A stretch of 64,000 nt of DNA from Devosia sp. Root685 (lineage in GTDB: Bacteria; Pseudomonadota; Alphaproteobacteria; Rhizobiales; Devosiaceae): positions 865,436 to 929,435 of the forward strand of contig NZ_LMHK01000002.1 of the NCBI RefSeq assembly GCF_001427875.1. Direction: 5' to 3'. Both the position numbers and the translations under genes were made by a program. Below the pieces are notes generated by a model, which did no database searches, was not told the origin of the DNA, and was given only the letters and a program-made list of their open reading frames with translations. Each line of letters opens with the position of its first letter. Positions within the stretch are counted from its first letter, which is position 1. Positions 53,381 through 60,816 of the stretch are shown piece after piece.

Positions 53381-53854
53381 CTAGATCCGCGTTGCCGTGA
53401 AATTTCGGCGGGAAACGCCGGGAACGGTAGGATGATAGGTGCAGCGCAGCGTTCTGATGCGGGGGGTATCGCCGACGATGACGCGGCCGAGATTGCCCAG
53501 GAACCCGAGCGGGCGGCAATCGACCGAGGCTGCTTCCCAGGCTTGCCGGCGACCGCAGGAGGTGCGGTGCAGGTCCATGAAAATATCGCGCCCCGAAGTG
53601 TGCCAGTCCATGCGGCCATCGCAACTGGTGCCGCCCCCCCGGACCTGGAAGGAACCGCGCCGATCGAAACAGAAGGTCACCCGATAGGGACCGAAGAGCG
53701 TTTCATTGGCGCGGAAGCAGCCATTGACCGACACCCCGCCGGGATGATCAGGAACCATGACGAGGGGCGCAATATCCTGCGCCACCGTCGCAGAGCCGCA
53801 ACCCGCAACTAATATGGCAGCTGCAAAAAGTAGTTTTAAATTAAAGCTTTTCAT
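53381..53854 (-). CDS. Small cysteine-rich lipoprotein
   Basis: A 157-aa exported protein. ATG after GGAGGG gives a lipoprotein signal with lipobox LVAGC (acylated Cys at about residue 19). Six further cysteines (NGCF, TFCF, TSCD, TSCG, VDCR, LRCT) could form three disulfides. The Gly/Thr-rich beta-like sequence has no family I recognise. It ends just upstream of the AraC gene and may be co-transcribed with it. Confidence 0.72.
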   Translation of the reverse strand: MKSFNLKLLFAAAILVAGCGSATVAQDIAPLVMVPDHPGGVSVNGCFRANETLFGPYRVTFCFDRRGSFQVRGGGTSCDGRMDWHTSGRDIFMDLHRTSCGRRQAWEAASVDCRPLGFLGNLGRVIVGDTPRIRTLRCTYHPTVPGVSRRNFTATRI

Positions 53855-54021
53855 CAGAGCGCCCTCCTCCAAATGGTGAGCAGCCATTCCTGCTCATGCC
53901 AATCTTAGCCAATGGGCGGGGTGCTTTTGATGTGCATGGCGTCCCACCGCTTTACTCCCCGTCCCTATTTGCAAAGCCGCCCCGGGCGATGCTTTCCCGC
54001 GCCCGCATTCTTGGATTAGCT

Positions 54022-54040
54022 AAAACCGTGTCGCGGTTTT
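54022..54040. promoter_or_regulatory. AAAACCG/CGGTTTT hairpin in the leader of the deacylase-like gene
   Basis: A perfect 7-bp stem with loop TGTCG followed by one more T, 17 bases before the start codon and directly upstream of AGAGGAGAG. It could end transcription coming from upstream or act as a leader hairpin near the ribosome site. Confidence 0.4.
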
Positions 54041-54057
54041 TAAAGAGGAGAGAGTGC

Positions 54058-55236
54058 ATGACGAGGGATCACGAAGAGGGTTTTGATCGCCGCGATTTCA
54101 TGATCGCGTCCATTGGGGCCGTTGGCGCTGCGGCCGCCTTGATGTCGGGTCCGGCTTTGGCCCAGGATGCTGCTACGCCCAAAGCCGAAGGCGGCACGAT
54201 TTTTACCGGCGATATCATCAGCGGCAAGCAGGTGATTTCGGCGCTCGACATCGAGACGCTCGAGCCGGGCCGGCATTTTTTCTATTTTCAGGGCGTGCAG
54301 ATGCCCACCGGGCAGCATTGGTATGTTTCGGTCGCCGTGATCAAGGGGGAAAAGCCCGGCAAGCGGCTTGGCCTGATCAGCGGCGTGCACGGGGACGAAA
54401 TGAGCCCCATTCACACCATCCAGACCGTGCTGGCTGCACTCGATCCGGCAGAAATGTCGGGCAGCGTGCTGGCCGTTTTCGACCTGTCGCGGCCGGCGAT
54501 CGAAGACATGACCCGCCGCTGGCACAATTCGGCGCGCGGCATGGACCTGATCGACCTCAACCGCCTGTTTCCGGGCAATGAAAATGCCCCGGACGCGCCG
54601 GTGCGCCATGCTGCGCTCGTCTTCAACCGTTTGCTGGTCAACAATCTCGACTATGCCATCGACTTCCACACCGCCGCCACCGGCATGGACGCCACCGCTT
54701 TCCACCTCGCGCGCATGGACCTGCCCGAAGTCCGCGCCATGGCCGAGCTTTATCCGATCGACCATATTTTCGATAACATTGCCTATCCCGGCCTTCTGAC
54801 CAACGCCCTGATCGATGTCGGCATTCCCGCCTTCACCCCGGAAATCGGCCGCCCACGCATTTTCGACTACGAGATGATCCCGCGCTTTGTGGAAGGCACG
54901 ATGAACGTGCTGAAGCTCCAGGGTATCATCGCCGGAGAGATCGGACGGACGGGGCAGGATAGCGGGGTTGTCGTCGGCGACGCCATGTCGCCCGTCATCA
55001 CCACCCATGGCGGCTTCGTCGAATTGCTGGTCGACCTGAAGGAGGCGGTCGAGGCGGGGCAGAAGGTGGCGATCCAGCGCAATACTTTTGGCGAAATCGT
55101 CGCTGAATACACTGCGGCCCATAGCGGCGAGGTGCTGGCCCGCCGCACCGACGCCACCTGCGAGGAAGGGATGATTATTCTTTCTTTCCTCTTCGACAGC
55201 GCGACGCCCGAAGGCGGCGACCAGATCGTCGAATGA
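54058..55236 (+). CDS. Tat-exported succinylglutamate desuccinylase/aspartoacylase-like protein
   Basis: Zinc-dependent deacylase-like protein, 392 aa, of the AstE/AspA (M14-like) group. The ATG with AGAGGAGAG upstream gives MTRDHEEGFDRRDFMIASIG, a twin-arginine signal ending near PALAQ. Zinc ligands are visible in ISGVHGDEMSP (His, Glu) and AIDFHTAA (His), with LDLNRLFPG-like LIDLNRLFPGNE between. Export of this family is uncommon and points to removal of an acyl group from a periplasmic substrate. An earlier in-frame start would place the twin arginine too deep. Confidence 0.85.
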   Translation: MTRDHEEGFDRRDFMIASIGAVGAAAALMSGPALAQDAATPKAEGGTIFTGDIISGKQVISALDIETLEPGRHFFYFQGVQMPTGQHWYVSVAVIKGEKPGKRLGLISGVHGDEMSPIHTIQTVLAALDPAEMSGSVLAVFDLSRPAIEDMTRRWHNSARGMDLIDLNRLFPGNENAPDAPVRHAALVFNRLLVNNLDYAIDFHTAATGMDATAFHLARMDLPEVRAMAELYPIDHIFDNIAYPGLLTNALIDVGIPAFTPEIGRPRIFDYEMIPRFVEGTMNVLKLQGIIAGEIGRTGQDSGVVVGDAMSPVITTHGGFVELLVDLKEAVEAGQKVAIQRNTFGEIVAEYTAAHSGEVLARRTDATCEEGMIILSFLFDSATPEGGDQIVE

Positions 55237-55241
55237 TCCCA

Positions 55242-55264
55242 GGGGCCGGGCTCTGTCCGGCCCC
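55242..55264 (+). terminator. Hairpin after the deacylase-like gene
   Basis: GGGGCCGG and CCGGCCCC form a perfect 8-bp stem around GCTCTGT, five bases after the stop, followed by GGTTTCC. A weak terminator is likely. Confidence 0.55.
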
Positions 55265-55299
55265 GGTTTCCATCCATCTGATTTTCGGGAGTTTCATCC

Positions 55300-56001
55300 A
55301 TGACGAACGGATTTCATCATTTTTTCGGAGCCGGCTTGCTGTTTGCTCTGGCGCCGCTGCTGTTGACCGGCGCGGCCGAGGCCGCCAACTGGACCGCGCG
55401 CGGCAATGAGCCGGGCTGGCAAGTCGAGATGAGCGACACCGCGATCAGCTTTTCCACCATGGAGGGCGAAGCCTTTGTCATCGAGCCCGTGCCGGAGCCG
55501 GTGCGCGCCGAGAGTATCGAGGTCTATTCCGGTGCGGCCGGCGACAAGACGGTGACGCTGGTGGCCATCGACAAGATGTGTACCGATACGATGTCCGGCA
55601 TGCCCTTTCCCAAGGCCGTGGTGGTGACATCGGGCGAACGGGCGCTTGTCGGTTGCGGCGGCGATCCCCTGAGCCTGCTGGCCGGGGACTGGAAGGCCGA
55701 GGAGATCGACGCAAAGCCGGTTATCGCCAAATCAGAAACCTCGCTTGCCTTCGATCTCGACGGCAGCATGCATGGCAATGCCTCATGCAACCGCTTCTTT
55801 GGCGGTTTTACGCTAACCGGCGAGGGACTGACCCTGTCGCCCGGCGGCTCGACCATGATGGCCTGCGACGCCGGGCTGATGGAACAGGAACAACGCTTTC
55901 TGGCCGCCCTCGAAAAGATCGTCCGTTTTGAAAGCCCATCCGATGGCAGGCTGCAGCTGGTGGATGCCGAGGGCAATACGGTTCTCGCCCTCAGGCGGTA
56001 G
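55300..56001 (+). CDS. Exported META-domain (HslJ-like) protein
   Basis: A 233-aa protein with a Sec signal (residues 1-28, ending AAEAA). The N-terminal half has the COG3650-like pattern WTARGNEPGWQVEM and a paired-cysteine segment (CTDTMSGMPFPKAVVV, then VGCGG). The C-terminal half is a META domain (LAFDLDGSMHGNASCNRFFG, TLSPGGSTMMACDAGLMEQE) as in HslJ. Probably periplasmic or outer-membrane associated; HslJ is linked to heat shock and antibiotic tolerance in E. coli. Confidence 0.85.
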   Translation: MTNGFHHFFGAGLLFALAPLLLTGAAEAANWTARGNEPGWQVEMSDTAISFSTMEGEAFVIEPVPEPVRAESIEVYSGAAGDKTVTLVAIDKMCTDTMSGMPFPKAVVVTSGERALVGCGGDPLSLLAGDWKAEEIDAKPVIAKSETSLAFDLDGSMHGNASCNRFFGGFTLTGEGLTLSPGGSTMMACDAGLMEQEQRFLAALEKIVRFESPSDGRLQLVDAEGNTVLALRR

Positions 56002-56103
56002 GATTTGATTGGATGTTCACAACCGGAAATGATCGGGGAGCAATGGCTCCCGATCGCTAAGAAGCGGCAGCCTTGCGCTTCTGGCGCCAAGGCGCATTTG
56101 CTT

Positions 56104-56283
56104 CCCAGTCTAATCCGTGTTTGCCGGAGCAGCCAGAGCATCAGTGATGCCGGGCGCAGGCTGTTCGCCATTTCGCGCCTTGAGAAGGTCAAAGCCAATG
56201 ATGCTGACCGGCTACGCAAATACCTGGCGCGGTTTGACCTGACTTTTGCGGCGCTCAGCGCGACAACCCTGCCAACAGGATAG
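56104..56283 (+). pseudogene. 3'-end remnant of an rtcR-like regulator gene
   Basis: The translated stretch LIRVCRSSQSISDAGRRLFA followed by ISRLEKVKANDADRLRKYLA and RFDL matches, as I recall it, the C-terminal DNA-binding end of RtcR, the sigma-54 activator of RNA-repair genes. Only about 50-60 residues remain; the AAA+ part and the N-terminal CARF-like part are absent upstream, where the META-domain gene begins immediately. No rtcB or rtcA is present in the window. It marks a deletion or insertion boundary at the edge of the defence island. Recognition is from memory of the motif and should be confirmed. Confidence 0.6.
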
Positions 56284-56821
56284 CCACCAGCGTTTCTTGC
56301 AGCGGCTATTCATGGACGTCGGCAATACGCGTGTCCGGCCCGTGAAAGACTGCGACGCGCTGGTCCCAGTTTAAGGGGCTTGTCATTTTAACACCGCGAC
56401 GAAATTCAGGTTAAGATTGCAACGCAGGAGTACTTTTCAGCCTAAGACTGCGGTTACAGATTAGGTGATGGAAATTCAAACACTTAAGGCTTTTCGATCC
56501 AGGTAGCCGAGTATTGACGGGGCGGAACCTTGGAAGTTCACCCTGTGAAAGACGCCGCGCCGGTAAAACGGCGTGACGGCTGTCTGGGGCGCTTGACCGG
56601 CCGCTGTCGGCTCCGGTTCAGGTTCGCAGGGATTCGAACACGGCAAGAAGGGGGCGATAGCCGACCATCAGCTTTGGTCAGATTTCCATGGAAAGCATTA
56701 CATATAGCGGAGAGAGAGGGACTCTCACGCTAAGTTTCAAAACGCCAGCAAAACATGGGTTTTTGACCGAGCTTTCAGACCGTTGTGTACCAGTCGCGTG
56801 TCCGAGTGAATCGCCCGTCGC
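56284..56821. other. Gene-free boundary region of the defence island
   Basis: About 540 bases without a convincing gene. It contains an inverted repeat ACGCCG/CGGCGT (56552-56574) and two related short segments sharing GTGAAAGAC (near 56341 and 56545), whose translations (RPVKDCDALV, HPVKDAAPV) also resemble each other. A 67-codon frame at 56530-56733 has no recognisable features. The area looks like decayed mobile or coding sequence downstream of the reverse transcriptase gene. Confidence 0.5.
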
Positions 56822-57979
56822 CTAGCGTGGCCATGCAACGGCATTCAGCTTGGAAAGACACTCGTCGCCGTAGTCCCGTTCGATCTGGCGGGCGAACATC
56901 GCCAGGCCGAAGACATGGTTCTTCATGCCGCTGATCGAGTCGAATCCTCGCGCCGCCGCATGAACGGCTATGTCCGCGCCGGGCACGCACAGGTAGTGCA
57001 GATGCCGCCTCATGTTCGCCCGGAAGTCCCTGGGAAGCCTTGGCTCGTCGCCGTCCACCAGCAGTCCGAGTACGACCTTGCGCGCCCCCGGCGACGCGAC
57101 ACGCGTCTTGGTTGCATTGGGAGACAGACCGAACTCGCCCATCTTGGCGTAGACCTTGCCGATCACCGCGGCGCAGCGGTCCCGGCCGAACTTCGCGTCT
57201 TGGCTGGAAAGCGCGATGTCGTCGGCGTACCGCGTGAAGGCAAGATCATTGGCGTCGGCAAGCTCCTGGATCGCTTCGTCGAACAGCCGGACCGCCAGGT
57301 TGGCGAGCATGGGACTTGTCGGGGCTCCTTGGGGAAGGTGCCCCATCCTGCGCCTCGAATAGACCTCGATGGTCGACCTTTCCCGTGTCAGCAGCCAACG
57401 CGGGCGCGACCTATAATGGGTAGTGGTGCCGAGGCGTGTACATAGCCTCGCCATCTCCATGCACACGAGTGGTTGGTAGCCGAGCGAACGGAAGACGCGG
57501 TAGACCGCGGTCTCGTTGATCGACTCGAAGAAATTGCTGACGTCCAGTTTGATCAGCCACCGCGCCCCGCAGTGGGGTCGCGCGGCCTCGACGAGCTTGT
57601 CGCCCTTGGAGAAAGCAACGCTGGCGCCATGGGGCCGGATTCGGGCCAGTATCCGCTGTGCGATCCAGCGCTGCGCCCGCATGAGTCCCGGTTCGGGCAC
57701 TGCAATGACCCTGAAGCGCTTTTCGCCGTCATGCGCCGGCTTCTTCCTGATACGAAAGAGGCGGTAATGTTCGTTCTGCGACCTCATCGCGATGCCCCGC
57801 ATCATGAGGTAGTCGGACCGGGTGAGCGCTGCCAGATGCCGAAGCGTCAGCACCGGCGGCAGGTCAGGGTCGACCGAGGTCACCAGACGTGCGGTCCTGA
57901 TCGCGTTTGCGGTGACGGCGGGATCGAGACCTGCCCTCTCTGCGTCGCGCTTGAATTGCTGAGGGTTCCACCGAGTCAT
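56822..57979 (-). CDS. Retron-type reverse transcriptase with divergent hallmark motifs
   Basis: Reverse transcriptase, 385 aa, in the retron size range. Polymerase motifs: KLDVSNFFESI with catalytic Asp146, PQGAPTSPMLANL at 216-228, and the catalytic YADD at 251-254. Retron-specific positions are present but altered: the NAxxH motif reads AARPH (132-136) and VTG reads VLG (303-305), followed by LPRDFRANMRRHLHYL in the RNA-recognition (Y) region. It would copy a structured RNA into msDNA. It is preceded by a hairpin-rich gap and by a PRTase-like/winged-helix gene on the same strand, a known retron partner type. Group II intron and DGR types are less likely because no maturase, TR or VR features are seen. 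Confidence 0.88.
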   Translation of the reverse strand: MTRWNPQQFKRDAERAGLDPAVTANAIRTARLVTSVDPDLPPVLTLRHLAALTRSDYLMMRGIAMRSQNEHYRLFRIRKKPAHDGEKRFRVIAVPEPGLMRAQRWIAQRILARIRPHGASVAFSKGDKLVEAARPHCGARWLIKLDVSNFFESINETAVYRVFRSLGYQPLVCMEMARLCTRLGTTTHYRSRPRWLLTRERSTIEVYSRRRMGHLPQGAPTSPMLANLAVRLFDEAIQELADANDLAFTRYADDIALSSQDAKFGRDRCAAVIGKVYAKMGEFGLSPNATKTRVASPGARKVVLGLLVDGDEPRLPRDFRANMRRHLHYLCVPGADIAVHAAARGFDSISGMKNHVFGLAMFARQIERDYGDECLSKLNAVAWPR

Positions 57980-58193
57980 CTACTTAGACACCGAAAAGGT
58001 GAGACATCTCCCGCATCGAGGAAGGCTACGCCCTGCGCCGCCGTCAGGCGGACGATGTGGGAGATGCCTTGGCCTCAAGCGCGAGCTAGACCAAAGAGCT
58101 GCAGAATCTGCGCCCCGAGCAAACAGCACGGCGGCTGGATGCAGGTGCCGGCGGGGGGCCGGCATCAACTAGAACGTCCGAATGGAACCCTCA
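57960..58193 (-). ncRNA. Candidate retron msr-msd RNA
   Basis: The gap before the RT gene is rich in structure. A perfect 11-bp inverted repeat, TGAGGGTTCCA (58193-58183 read on the minus strand) and TGGAACCCTCA (57970-57960), encloses it and could be the a1/a2 pair. Inside are a perfect TGCCGGC-CCCCC-GCCGGCA hairpin (58146-58164), small stems around 58090-58140, a 16-bp stem of GGCATCTCCCACATCG with CGATGCGGGAGATGTC (58068-58053 and 58018-58003; one mismatch and one wobble) around a 34-base loop holding CCGCC/GGCGG, and CACC/GGTG (about 57990-58001). The long stem is the msd candidate. The a2 arm falls within RT codons 4-7, which is unusual, so exact ends are uncertain. Confidence 0.6.
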
Positions 58194-59424
58194 ACGAGGT
58201 CGGATGATATGGTATCTCCTTGTCGTCGGGAAGGGCAGTATATACGGGCGCCGGTCCTCGGGCGTGATCCAACTCGGCGCGGCCTACATCGGTGAGCCTG
58301 TACTGGTCCGTGATCCAGCCGTGGCCCAAGGCGACCGCCAGCGCCTTGCGCACATCGAAGATCGTCAGACCGGTCTTCCCGGAGATGACCCGCTCGGTCC
58401 GCGGCGGACGGGACAGGGCAGCCATAACTGCCAACCAGGCCCGGGCCTTCGGGGGCGCGTTCTCCAGCCAGGGCGAAGAGGCGAGCCGGGATTGGCGCAT
58501 GTCCAGCAACCGTGTCCTGACCGTCTCCACGTCGGTCTCGTCCGACACGAAGGTGTCGCGGGTGTCCGCAGTCACCCTCTTTCGGAACAAGGGGGCCCAC
58601 TGCGATGACGAACCGTGGAGGATCGCCGGCGCGTTGTTCGGCACGCCGTGGGCGAAAGCGACAAGCGCGCCGACGCCTCCGTACCCCAATGGATCGCCGG
58701 ACCCAGGATTGTACTTCGTGCAGAGACTCTTCAGCCGGTGCTTCCGCGCCATCGGCATGTCGGTGACGGAAACGCATTCCGAGACTACCGACACCAAAGG
58801 ACTGGACACGTGCCCCTCGACCCGCTCCCGTCCCCCTTTGGTCGAGGCATAGGCGACGACCTCGAAGCCCATGCCCTTGACCGACCGGCTCGACCACCAA
58901 CTCCTCACGGACCGGACGCGCCATGCCGCCCCGAGATACCGCATGACCCGGTCGCCGCTACCGATGAAGTCCGTGACCAGTACGAAGCGCCTGATCGAAT
59001 GCTCGCGGATCAGGTTGGGCCCAGGATGGTCATATACCTGCACCGGATAAGACTTGCAGATCTCGGATACCATTTGCGCCACGATACCTTCGCTGCCGAC
59101 AGCGGGCTTCCAGGGGAGCTCGGGGCGGACAGGTTGAGGACCGACACCGTGTGCGCGCCGAGGTGGTGAAGCTTCCTCTTTGAAAAGCCTGTGCGGTACG
59201 CCCTTGCGCTTCGGCACCTCCCTTTCGGCATAAAGTCCGATCGGCCCGTCACCCTCTGCCAAACGGCCCAGGATCAGACCGAGTAGCCGTTCGGCGAACG
59301 CGTCGCGGGTGACCAATCCCATATGTCCCAGGAGTTCGATCGCATCCGGCTGGTCCTCGGGTGCGAACTGCCCCAGCCATGCCAGTGTAGCGTCGGCTTT
59401 CAAGAACGCGGCGTTTCTCGCCAT
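58165..59424 (-). CDS. Phosphoribosyltransferase-like protein with winged-helix C-terminus, retron partner
   Basis: A 419-aa protein from ATG 59424 (AGGTGAAAG upstream; longer frames lack a start signal). Residues 147-159 read FVLVTDFIGSGDR, the shape of a phosphoribosyltransferase PRPP loop, preceded by GSEGIVAQMVSEICK. A later HGVPNNAPAILHGS and WAPLFRKR are typical of the PRTase-like proteins associated with conflict systems. The C-terminal 60-70 residues (WLAVMAALSRPP, KTGLTIFDVRKALAVALGHG, YRLTDVGRAELDHARG) look like a winged helix. PRTase plus helix-turn-helix proteins are, as I recall, the partners of type III retrons. It is probably the effector, held inactive by the RT/msDNA complex; this is inference. 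Confidence 0.75.
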   Translation of the reverse strand: MARNAAFLKADATLAWLGQFAPEDQPDAIELLGHMGLVTRDAFAERLLGLILGRLAEGDGPIGLYAEREVPKRKGVPHRLFKEEASPPRRAHGVGPQPVRPELPWKPAVGSEGIVAQMVSEICKSYPVQVYDHPGPNLIREHSIRRFVLVTDFIGSGDRVMRYLGAAWRVRSVRSWWSSRSVKGMGFEVVAYASTKGGRERVEGHVSSPLVSVVSECVSVTDMPMARKHRLKSLCTKYNPGSGDPLGYGGVGALVAFAHGVPNNAPAILHGSSSQWAPLFRKRVTADTRDTFVSDETDVETVRTRLLDMRQSRLASSPWLENAPPKARAWLAVMAALSRPPRTERVISGKTGLTIFDVRKALAVALGHGWITDQYRLTDVGRAELDHARGPAPVYTALPDDKEIPYHPTSLRVPFGRSS

Positions 59425-59442
59425 TCTGCTTTCACCTATCGA

Positions 59443-59529
59443 TGCACCGACGCAGGGTCGTTGCAGCTTGGATGGTCCAAGCCGTTGGAATCTCGATATC
59501 TTGCTACAAACTCGGGAGGAATGTAGCAA
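59443..59529 (-). ncRNA. Hairpin-rich leader before the PRTase-like gene
   Basis: Three stems in a row in the 190-base gap between jetD and the PRTase-like gene: TTGCTACA/TGTAGCAA (59501-59529, perfect 8 bp), GCTTGGA/TCCAAGC (59466-59482, perfect 7 bp, three-base loop) and TGCA-CGAC/GTCG-TGCA (59443-59465, one mismatch), the last two abutting. Short stem-loops in series are what an msr part looks like, so this is an alternative or additional location for the retron RNA. A cis-acting leader is also possible. Confidence 0.45.
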
Positions 59530-59613
59530 TCCGGGCCGAAGCGGCGGTCCCCCGAGGGTGGCACATCGCTTCCATTGTGACAAAAACCAGACACGGTCGC
59601 TGCCGCCGGTCCC

Positions 59614-60816
59614 TCAAGCGGCTGCATCGGCTTGCCCGGGCATGGCCGGATCCAGTTCTTCCTGTTCCAGTTCGACCGGTCGGGTCAGGCCCGCCATGAA
59701 GGTCCACAACGGCCCGATCAAGCTCGTCGTCAGATGGGCGGGCAGCGGCGTCATGCTTCTATCGGCGGAGCTTCCATGCTTGTCGAGCACCGCCGGATCC
59801 ATGAGATGAGGAAGGAGGGTTATACCGACGCCGGCGAGGCTACGTTCGAGATGGGCAAATATCCTGAGCCCCCCGAGATCGATGTCACCCCAATGGAAGA
59901 CAGGGCATACCGACTGGCTGATTAGCGATACGATGGCGCCCAAGACCGCGCGTGCGGGGAAGCCGCCGGTATAGATGATCAATCCGCCCGAGTGGCCATT
60001 CACCTCGCGGCAATGCCTGACGAACGATGCGTAGTTCTCCACCAGCAGCACATAGGAGGCCTTTTCGACGGTGAGGCGCCGGACCTGGTCCGCAGGCAGT
60101 CCGAAGAACGGGGTCGCGGGTAGGGGCGCGCCGTCGATGGCGAGGGTGCCGCCAAGCAGCAGCGGCTGCGCGAACCGCTCAACCCCCAGGCTTGCGAGAA
60201 GGTCCGCGTCCTCCAGCCCGCGGTCGGCCTCGATCTCGGGAAAGAATCGCCGGAATAGTTCGACGACGAGCCGGGTTCTCCTTTCCAGGGCCTTACTGTC
60301 GCCGGTGTTGCGCCGGGAGAACGTCCGGTAGTCCACCGAAACGAATTCACCCGCCTGTCCGCGCAGACGACCGAGGGCCGCGGCAAGCTTGATGGCGGCG
60401 ACGAGGTCGTCGACTTCGCCTTGCCGGAGACCGGACCACGCCACGTTCCGCGACCAGGACGCCTCGATGGCGTCCAAGACCGTGGGAGCGGCATCCGGCA
60501 ATTCCGGCATATCGCGGACGGGCCGTAGTGCGGACCGCGACATCGCCGCTGCCGGCGTCCGTTTGCGGAAGGCATACAGCTTGTCGAGATCACCCAAGGT
60601 GACATGAACCAAGGTATTCACGCCGTCGACGCGTGCCCGCTTCGCCCTGAGGGCACCGTCCACCTCGAGCGATCGTAGCCCCGCAAGGAAAGCGTCCTCC
60701 TCGGCGACGCTCCGGAAATCTCCTGGATAAGCCAGTAGCCTTCGTGCCTCGCCCCGCTCCTCGACACGGGAGAGCAAGTCGTCGACCAGCGCGACGATGT
60801 CAGTGAACCGCCTCAT
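59614..60816 (-). CDS. jetD: Wadjet protein JetD, Toprim-type nuclease subunit
   Basis: Nuclease subunit of the Wadjet anti-plasmid SMC system, 400 aa. An N-terminal DUF3322-like winged region (residues 1-190) is followed by a DUF2220 Toprim-like domain with the conserved acidic residues in VLLVENYASF (Glu260) and FHWGDIDLGGLRI (Asp311, Asp313). JetABC loads onto circular DNA, extrudes loops and directs JetD to cleave it. The gene overlaps the jetC end by 17 bases, as expected in a jetABCD operon. Downstream on the same strand comes the retron pair. Confidence 0.9.
   Translation of the reverse strand: MRRFTDIVALVDDLLSRVEERGEARRLLAYPGDFRSVAEEDAFLAGLRSLEVDGALRAKRARVDGVNTLVHVTLGDLDKLYAFRKRTPAAAMSRSALRPVRDMPELPDAAPTVLDAIEASWSRNVAWSGLRQGEVDDLVAAIKLAAALGRLRGQAGEFVSVDYRTFSRRNTGDSKALERRTRLVVELFRRFFPEIEADRGLEDADLLASLGVERFAQPLLLGGTLAIDGAPLPATPFFGLPADQVRRLTVEKASYVLLVENYASFVRHCREVNGHSGGLIIYTGGFPARAVLGAIVSLISQSVCPVFHWGDIDLGGLRIFAHLERSLAGVGITLLPHLMDPAVLDKHGSSADRSMTPLPAHLTTSLIGPLWTFMAGLTRPVELEQEELDPAMPGQADAAA

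Noticed and set aside
56621-56642. GGTTCGCAGGGATTCGAACA, which looks like the T-arm end of a minus-strand tRNA and a possible island attachment site
   Set aside because: The bases flanking TTCGAAT do not pair as a T-stem, and no acceptor, D-arm or anticodon arm is found nearby. It could be a decayed tRNA end but cannot be supported.
56530-56733. A 67-codon plus-strand frame in the island boundary
   Set aside because: No start signal, no recognisable domain and a basic composition typical of random GC-rich frames.
56822-57979. The reverse transcriptase as part of a group II intron or a diversity-generating retroelement
   Set aside because: No maturase or endonuclease domain, no domain V/VI RNA downstream and no template/variable repeat pair; size, partner gene and upstream RNA fit a retron better.
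58292-59169. Plus-strand frames of 184-186 codons opposite the PRTase-like gene
   Set aside because: They are reverse-strand shadows without start signals or domains.
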